A stretch of 21,621 nt of DNA. Origin: Flavimaricola sp. (GTDB taxonomy: Bacteria > Pseudomonadota > Alphaproteobacteria > Rhodobacterales > Rhodobacteraceae). The DNA lies in NCBI GenBank assembly GCA_023300365.1, contig JALZWD010000149.1, forward strand, positions 1 through 21,621, in the 5' to 3' direction. Under the pieces are notes generated by a model. That model did not search any database. It was not told the DNA's origin and worked only from the letters and a program-made list of their open reading frames with translations. A program made the position numbers and the translations under genes. Positions 17,035-21,621 of this stretch are shown one piece after another (position 1 is the stretch's first letter; every line of letters starts with the position of its first letter).

Positions 17035-18120
17035 ATGGACGCGACCGCAGGTCTTTCAGTTGGACGCACACTGATTATCCATATCGGCGATCATAAAACT
17101 GGGTCAACCACGATCCAACATGCCCTTGCCCAAGGGCGGGTTCGGCTGAATGGCGAGGCGCCTTTCTATGGTGCAGCTCTCAACCACAATGATCTGCCCC
17201 GTTTGGCAAATGACATTGACACTAAGGCGGCTGTCTCTGTGTTCACAGCCTTGGCGGCTAATATGGCGCAATCAGCTTCGAAGGTTGCTGTTTTGTCAGC
17301 TGAAGAATTTGAATCTTTTTCTCCGTCTGTGGTGCGCGCCATGCTTGATCGCCACCTTGGTGATCAATTTGATCGGGTGCGGATCGTTGCGTATGTGCGC
17401 CCACATGTCCAACGGTTGGTCTCTAACTATGCTGAAGGGACCAAGATCGGTGTGTTTAGCGGCGATCTAGAGGCATATGCGCGTTTGTCGGGGTCCCGAA
17501 AGCAGTTTCTCTATACGCCGCGCTTCCTGGCGTGGCGCAAGGTATTTGGGGATGATTTCATTTTGCGTCCGGCCATCCGCTCCGAAATGCGGGGCGGGGA
17601 TATATTGCACGATATGTTTGCCTCCACACTTGGGGATGTCGATCTGTCTATCGAGGCCGCCAAAATTCAGAACGAGTCACTGTGTCTCGAGGATCTCATG
17701 CGGGTCAAGTTTTTGCATGCATGCCTGAACAAACGCCCCAAAAGGTTCCACCACAATTACGGTTGGACGCTTCAACGCCTTTTGGGGACGCTTCCCAAGA
17801 GTGATAGCCCAACTCGAATTGCCATTCATAAATCCCTGGCTACTCAAGTAGGGGCGTTTTACCGCAAAGATGCTGTTGCATTGGACAAGGCATTTTTTGG
17901 CGCAAAGCCGTTGATGCAAGATGCATTGCAAGAAGGGATAAATGGAGCCTGCCCACAGGCTCAGCCGTCAGACCCTACCGAGGTCTTTTCGGCCTCCGAG
18001 TTGCGCAGTCTTACACTCACAGCAAAGATGATTTCGGAGTTGCTTGAGAACAACGCGCAGCCTTGGCCGAAGTTTTTGAAAAATCGCCGAATTGCTGCAA
18101 TGCACCAAGACACACCATAG
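17035..18120 (+). CDS. Sulfotransferase-like protein
   Basis: A 361-residue protein with the two PAPS-binding elements of sulfotransferases: a 5'-phosphosulfate loop HIGDHKTGSTTIQ at 16-28, directly after the first beta strand, and a 3'-phosphate region AYVRPHVQRLVSNY at 119-132 with Arg122 and Ser130. Such enzymes move sulfate from PAPS to a hydroxyl, often on a carbohydrate. The rest of the protein shows no domain that I recognise. No signal peptide or membrane helix is seen, so it is probably cytoplasmic. ATG 17035 has AGGAG 9-13 bases upstream. It follows the GlfT2-like gene after 78 bp and converges with a second protein of the same type, suggesting sulfation of the locus glycan. The substrate is not known, and divergent members of this fold may lack sulfotransferase activity. 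Confidence 0.75.
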   Translation: MDATAGLSVGRTLIIHIGDHKTGSTTIQHALAQGRVRLNGEAPFYGAALNHNDLPRLANDIDTKAAVSVFTALAANMAQSASKVAVLSAEEFESFSPSVVRAMLDRHLGDQFDRVRIVAYVRPHVQRLVSNYAEGTKIGVFSGDLEAYARLSGSRKQFLYTPRFLAWRKVFGDDFILRPAIRSEMRGGDILHDMFASTLGDVDLSIEAAKIQNESLCLEDLMRVKFLHACLNKRPKRFHHNYGWTLQRLLGTLPKSDSPTRIAIHKSLATQVGAFYRKDAVALDKAFFGAKPLMQDALQEGINGACPQAQPSDPTEVFSASELRSLTLTAKMISELLENNAQPWPKFLKNRRIAAMHQDTP

Positions 18121-18140
18121 GTGGGGCCTATGTCCTAGCC

Positions 18141-19262
18141 TCAGAGCGCGTCAAAGGCTTCGAGTGCGGCTTTTGGCAATTTGCCAGGTGGAGGGGTATG
18201 AGTTTTTATTTTTGCGATGGTATCAGGCACTAAATCAATCTCTGCTTGGGGGCGGGATACAAGCATCTGATCGATGTCGTCAAAAAAAGCGGGCTCTCCG
18301 GTGACGCTGCGCAACCATGTGTCGATGGGTGAAAATGCGTCATAGAGCATTTGGCGATTGCTTTGCCCATACATCTCGATCTGAGCATTCGCGGGCAAAT
18401 CTAGGTCGTCATGAAGTGACATCAAATAAGTTCGTAGAACTGCCGAATCCGGCCGCTTAAGGGCGTTATTACAGCGCCGCATGACCTCATAAAGAGCTAA
18501 CGGATAACCGCTATTGAGGCGCGGTACATCAAGCAGGCCTGACGGCAATTCAATGCTAACTTGTTCAAAAAAGTCTTGTATGGACCCCCCCTGCGAGATG
18601 ACTTTTTCATAAGGACGGATGCTAAAAGTAGCTTTCGTACAGCGTTCAAGCCAGGGGCGTAGCATCGCCTCATAGTTAAAGTGAATTCCATTGAGGTAAG
18701 TGTCAAAGCCTCCATCTCGCAGGGCATCAAGCTTGCCTCCAAACCGCAGCCGCTGTCCGTGCCATGACACCAAATACTCATCCGGCCGTCGCAGTGCACA
18801 GTAAATCTCTAGATCGACCTCTGGACCAAACATCATGCGCATTTGGTCAATTAAAAACAGGTCAATTTTGCCAAAGTTGGCCATAACCTCAGAACACAAG
18901 ATTACAGTATGCGGATCCAACATCGTAATTTGATTTTCAATGCAGCGTACCATCTGATGCAGTGCGGGCAGATTCTGATGATAGGCCGGTACTGTGAATT
19001 TCGTACGGTGGTTCCACATTCGAAAAGCGAGCGCATTATGTGGCTCGCGGACATTGATAGGCAGCTCACCCACCGCCTCATCACTTCCCTCCAAGGCCCG
19101 CGCCAGCATATAAGACAAGCCCTCACTCTCAACAGCAGGGTATAAAATACCGTTCTGCATCAAACGATGTGCATTTTGGGCAAGAAACTGCTGCAGGGCC
19201 GTAGAGCCAACCTTGTGATGGCCGATATAGAGCACGACTTTCATTGGGTATTGGTCTCGCAT
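18141..19262 (-). CDS. Second sulfotransferase-like protein
   Basis: A 373-residue protein with a PAPS-binding loop YIGHHKVGSTALQ at 12-24 and a 3'-phosphate region CALRRPDEYLVSWHG at 155-169 (Arg158/Arg159 and Ser166). It is only distantly similar to the neighbour at 17035, with shared loops but different remaining sequence. It is probably a carbohydrate sulfotransferase acting in the cytoplasm; the substrate is unknown. The start is uncertain: ATG 19262 (MRDQYP) and ATG 19244 (MKVVLYIG) are both possible, and neither has a good ribosome-binding site; a TTG at 19310 would add 16 residues. The gene converges with the plus-strand sulfotransferase-like gene (20 bp between stops) and is locally AT-richer than its neighbours (22 G+C in bases 18841-18900), which may point to a separate origin. 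Confidence 0.72.
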   Translation of the reverse strand: MRDQYPMKVVLYIGHHKVGSTALQQFLAQNAHRLMQNGILYPAVESEGLSYMLARALEGSDEAVGELPINVREPHNALAFRMWNHRTKFTVPAYHQNLPALHQMVRCIENQITMLDPHTVILCSEVMANFGKIDLFLIDQMRMMFGPEVDLEIYCALRRPDEYLVSWHGQRLRFGGKLDALRDGGFDTYLNGIHFNYEAMLRPWLERCTKATFSIRPYEKVISQGGSIQDFFEQVSIELPSGLLDVPRLNSGYPLALYEVMRRCNNALKRPDSAVLRTYLMSLHDDLDLPANAQIEMYGQSNRQMLYDAFSPIDTWLRSVTGEPAFFDDIDQMLVSRPQAEIDLVPDTIAKIKTHTPPPGKLPKAALEAFDAL

Positions 19263-19356
19263 GAGGATGATATTTCGCCGACCTTTAAAGCCAAACAGTG
19301 CTCCACGCAAGCAAGCGGCCTTTCCCTAGGGGGCACATCTGCTAAAGCTATGCCCC

Positions 19357-19893
19357 ATGCACCGTCTATTCGCCAAACCCACACCGCCGCCTCAGGTTCT
19401 CGATCCACTTGCTGTGTTGCGCGGCAGCATGATCCCGCCGCGTCCCTTTGAGGCCGGCGAAGTGGTGCCCGACATCTGGTGGCACATTGATCCCTCGATT
19501 GAGGTCCTTGGCACATGGGAAAGTCCCCGCGACCGCATGCTCGAGGTCACCACGACCCTGACCACTCCCGGTCATTTCTGCGCCTTGCACCTGCGTGTGC
19601 CGTTTAACCCGGGCGATTATGCCTATTTCGGTTTTGTCGCTCGCACAGCCTCGGACCGGGCCCTTACCACCCGCGTCTGCTTGCGCACAGGCACCGATAC
19701 TGGCCACCACGATCTGTTCTTCCCGCGCGATATCCTGTCCCAACAGGGACAAACCGATCATATCGATATGTTGGCCCCCGCTCAGATCCCTGATTTACCG
19801 CGCTATGCGCCTTGGCGCGAGCTCATTTTGTTTCTACCCAGTCGCCGGTCCCTGACGTGGGGCTTGCACGATTTACGCCTCATTGCCCTTTGA
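19357..19893 (+). CDS. Hypothetical protein of a glycosyltransferase cluster
   Basis: A 178-residue protein that I do not recognise. It has alternating short hydrophobic and polar stretches typical of a beta-sandwich (for example HFCALHLRVPFNPGDYAYFG near 73-92 and ELILFLPSRRSLTWGLHDL near 155-173), no signal peptide and no membrane helix. The N-terminus is Pro-rich (KPTPPP, 7-12). The tone resembles the N-terminal beta domain of the GlfT2-like protein at 15172 (a carbohydrate-binding type of fold), but I see no clear shared motif. It starts a plus-strand run: the next gene, a family 2 glycosyltransferase, begins 14 bp after its stop, so a job in glycan synthesis is likely. The ATG at 19357 has no strong ribosome-binding site. 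Confidence 0.68.
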   Translation: MHRLFAKPTPPPQVLDPLAVLRGSMIPPRPFEAGEVVPDIWWHIDPSIEVLGTWESPRDRMLEVTTTLTTPGHFCALHLRVPFNPGDYAYFGFVARTASDRALTTRVCLRTGTDTGHHDLFFPRDILSQQGQTDHIDMLAPAQIPDLPRYAPWRELILFLPSRRSLTWGLHDLRLIAL

Positions 19894-19907
19894 TAGACTC
19901 TGTTTTT

Positions 19908-20831
19908 ATGCCCAGTCAGACTCTCGATCTGGCCCTTGTGATCCCGGTCTGGAATGATGCGGCGGGTCTCGCACGGCTATTGGATCAAGCCCGCCGTATG
20001 GATGTCTTTTCCCAGATCATCGTTGTCGATGATGGGTCGGATGTTCCGGCCCAGGCGCCGGGCTGTACACTGATCCGCCAGGCTTCGTCTTTGGGTGGTG
20101 GTCTTGCGCGCAATGCGGGGTTGGGGGCTGTCACCTCGTCTCATGTTTTGTTTTTTGATGCCGATGATCTGCTTACAAATGAGTTGCCCTTGTTGCTCGC
20201 GGATTTGTTGGGACACCGCTTTGATGTTTGCCTGTTTAAACATGCCGACAGTCGGGTTGCCGCTGAACCGCGCTGGGGCCAGCCCGATTTCGATGAGCGT
20301 CTCTGGGCCGAGGCGGGGCATGCCATCGGTGCGCTGCGTCCTGCCACTCCGCAAGGTACAGCTCTCTTGGCCCAAACCGCCAACTACCCGTGGAATAAAA
20401 TCTATCGTACAGAATTTCTCAGGCGCCATGATGTCAAATGCGCGGCCACCCGTGTGCATCAGGATATTCCCTTACATTGGTTGGGATTTATCCATGCTCA
20501 GACTGTGTTGGTCACGGACCGAATTTGTGCGTGGCACCATATCGGCAAGGGTGGGCGGCTCTCTAACCGGCGCGGGATTGAACGCCTTGACTTATTTGCT
20601 GCCCTCGATCCTGTGGTCGCGGCCATCACTACGCCGCTATGGCAGGGGGCGCTGGCTCGGTTTTTGCCGGGCGTCCTCGATTGGGCGGCCGCGCGCATCG
20701 ATCGGGCGCTCCTGCCCAGGTTCGAGCAAACACAAAGCAAATGGCTGAGGGAAAATATTGCCCCATGGCAGGATCATATTATGAAAACAGACCCTATTAC
20801 GGCCCAAAACATCGACCAGAGGCTTAAGTGA
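19908..20831 (+). CDS. Family 2 glycosyltransferase
   Basis: A 307-residue inverting GT-A glycosyltransferase. Motifs in order are LVIPVWN at 10-16, VVDDGSD at 39-45 (nucleotide sugar binding), RNAGL at 68-72, FFDADD at 82-87 (the metal-binding DxD), PWNKIYRTEF at 161-170 and VHQDIP at 183-188 (the usual site of the catalytic base, normally ED, here QD). The donor sugar cannot be told. ATG 19908 was chosen because the enzyme's first beta strand begins right after it; the open frame reaches back to 19812 inside the previous gene. It ends in a 4-bp overlap (GTGA) with the next gene, so the two are translationally coupled. No membrane helix is seen. Confidence 0.82.
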   Translation: MPSQTLDLALVIPVWNDAAGLARLLDQARRMDVFSQIIVVDDGSDVPAQAPGCTLIRQASSLGGGLARNAGLGAVTSSHVLFFDADDLLTNELPLLLADLLGHRFDVCLFKHADSRVAAEPRWGQPDFDERLWAEAGHAIGALRPATPQGTALLAQTANYPWNKIYRTEFLRRHDVKCAATRVHQDIPLHWLGFIHAQTVLVTDRICAWHHIGKGGRLSNRRGIERLDLFAALDPVVAAITTPLWQGALARFLPGVLDWAAARIDRALLPRFEQTQSKWLRENIAPWQDHIMKTDPITAQNIDQRLK

Positions 20832-21621
20832 GACGTCTTGGTTTCCTTTGCCTTTTGCGCGATGCGGGGGATGCTGCGGCGCGGCTTTGTACGGATATTG
20901 CCGCTGTCGCCCAACCGGGCGACGAGGTGATATTGGTTGATGATACGGGTGGGGGCGCTAATTTTCACACCACTGCCGTGGTGCGAAATTTTGCAGCCAT
21001 GCGCGGGTGGCCTGATGATCTGCGTGTTGAGGTGATTAGTACCGGCACGCGTGGTACCGGGGATTTAGGGGCCGCGATCAATATTGCTCTTGATCATGCG
21101 CGCGCAGACCATCTGCTGATCTTGCCGGGCACCGCGCGGCTGGCGCCCGGTCTGGACGTTGCGCGTGCGCAAGCCGCCTCCCACGATCTGCTTACCTGTG
21201 CGGTTATGGCGCCAGATATCATTGCCCCCAAGACGCCCTCCGCCCATCTAAGCCGCCTGCTCTTTTCTCAAAACCTTGTGCGAGAGTTGCACTGCGTCGA
21301 GGGGCGGGATGCGGGTGGCTATCTGCCTTTGCTTGCCGGGCTGTTGGCGCATGCCCAAACGCCGGGACAATGTTCGGAGGTCATCGCGGCCCTGCCGCCT
21401 TTGCCTCGCGCCACCCCGGATTGGCTTGCCTTGTGGGAAATGCACCTTCCAGACGAAGGGTTGATCACCGAGGCTTTGGAAGGGGCCGCCGTGGGCACGG
21501 GCCATATCGTTGCGGCCGCTCTGTCCCGGGCTTATTGCCGCCCCAAGCTGGCGGCTCCCGCGCCGCTCAAAGAGGGCCCCCTTCAGGTGATGCTTTCAGG
21601 GCCTCACGCTCGGCGCTCGCC
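20828..21621 (+). CDS. Partial glycosyltransferase-like protein, runs off the window
   Basis: The frame opens with GTG at 20828, which overlaps the stop of the preceding glycosyltransferase by 4 bp, and stays open for 264 codons to the window end, so the C-terminus is missing. The N-terminus RRLGFLCLLRDAGD and the strand QPGDEVILVDD near 35-45 match the nucleotide-binding start of family 2 glycosyltransferases, and GDLGAAINIALDHARADHLL near 78-97 matches the helix and strand before the DxD. At the DxD place, however, the sequence reads LPGTARL, so the metal-binding acids appear to be missing. It may be a degenerate or non-catalytic GT-A domain, perhaps joined to another domain beyond the window. 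It belongs to the same operon as the two genes before it. Confidence 0.7.
   Translation, partial: MRRLGFLCLLRDAGDAAARLCTDIAAVAQPGDEVILVDDTGGGANFHTTAVVRNFAAMRGWPDDLRVEVISTGTRGTGDLGAAINIALDHARADHLLILPGTARLAPGLDVARAQAASHDLLTCAVMAPDIIAPKTPSAHLSRLLFSQNLVRELHCVEGRDAGGYLPLLAGLLAHAQTPGQCSEVIAALPPLPRATPDWLALWEMHLPDEGLITEALEGAAVGTGHIVAAALSRAYCRPKLAAPAPLKEGPLQVMLSGPHARRS

Overview
The window looks like part of an extrachromosomal replicon (plasmid or chromid) of a marine alphaproteobacterium of the Rhodobacterales/Roseobacter type. The evidence is a replication initiator of the RPA family (RepA type) transcribed away from a parA-parB partition operon. The base composition is moderately GC-rich, and accessory proteins of types often met in this group surround the module: a DUF2793 protein, RTX proteins and Kps-type capsule export. 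No rRNA, tRNA, insertion sequence or CRISPR array was seen.

Left part (1-2936): a rhomboid intramembrane protease gene and a DUF2793 gene on the plus strand, facing repA on the minus strand. Between repA and parA (2937-3401) lies a likely replication origin. It holds an exact DnaA box, iteron-like repeats at 22-bp spacing, an AT-rich tract and several short direct repeats. parA and parB follow. A 26-bp element (a GTTTCG-N4-CGAAAC dyad joined to TTATCCACAG) sits between parA and parB, and an inverted copy lies just after parB; these are candidate partition (parS-like) sites.

Middle part (5890-16956): a surface-polysaccharide locus. On the minus strand, glf (UDP-galactopyranose mutase) runs into a 322-residue GlfT1-like glycosyltransferase, then kpsE and kpsT. 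On the plus strand, two RTX-type secreted proteins (one with an N-terminal CAP/SCP domain) come before kpsM and a 594-residue GlfT2-like glycosyltransferase. Read together, Glf would supply UDP-galactofuranose, the two GlfT-like enzymes would start and extend a galactofuranose-containing glycan, and KpsM/KpsT/KpsE would export it. The two RTX proteins probably leave by a type I secretion system not encoded here.

Right part (17035-21621): two convergent genes with sulfotransferase-type PAPS-binding loops, then a plus-strand set made of an unrecognised 178-residue protein, a family 2 glycosyltransferase and a partial gene that overlaps it by 4 bp and runs off the window. The whole is consistent with a plasmid-borne module for making, possibly sulfating and exporting a surface glycan, together with secreted calcium-binding matrix proteins. 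The composition resembles the RepA-I biofilm plasmids known from roseobacters, but that assignment is an inference.
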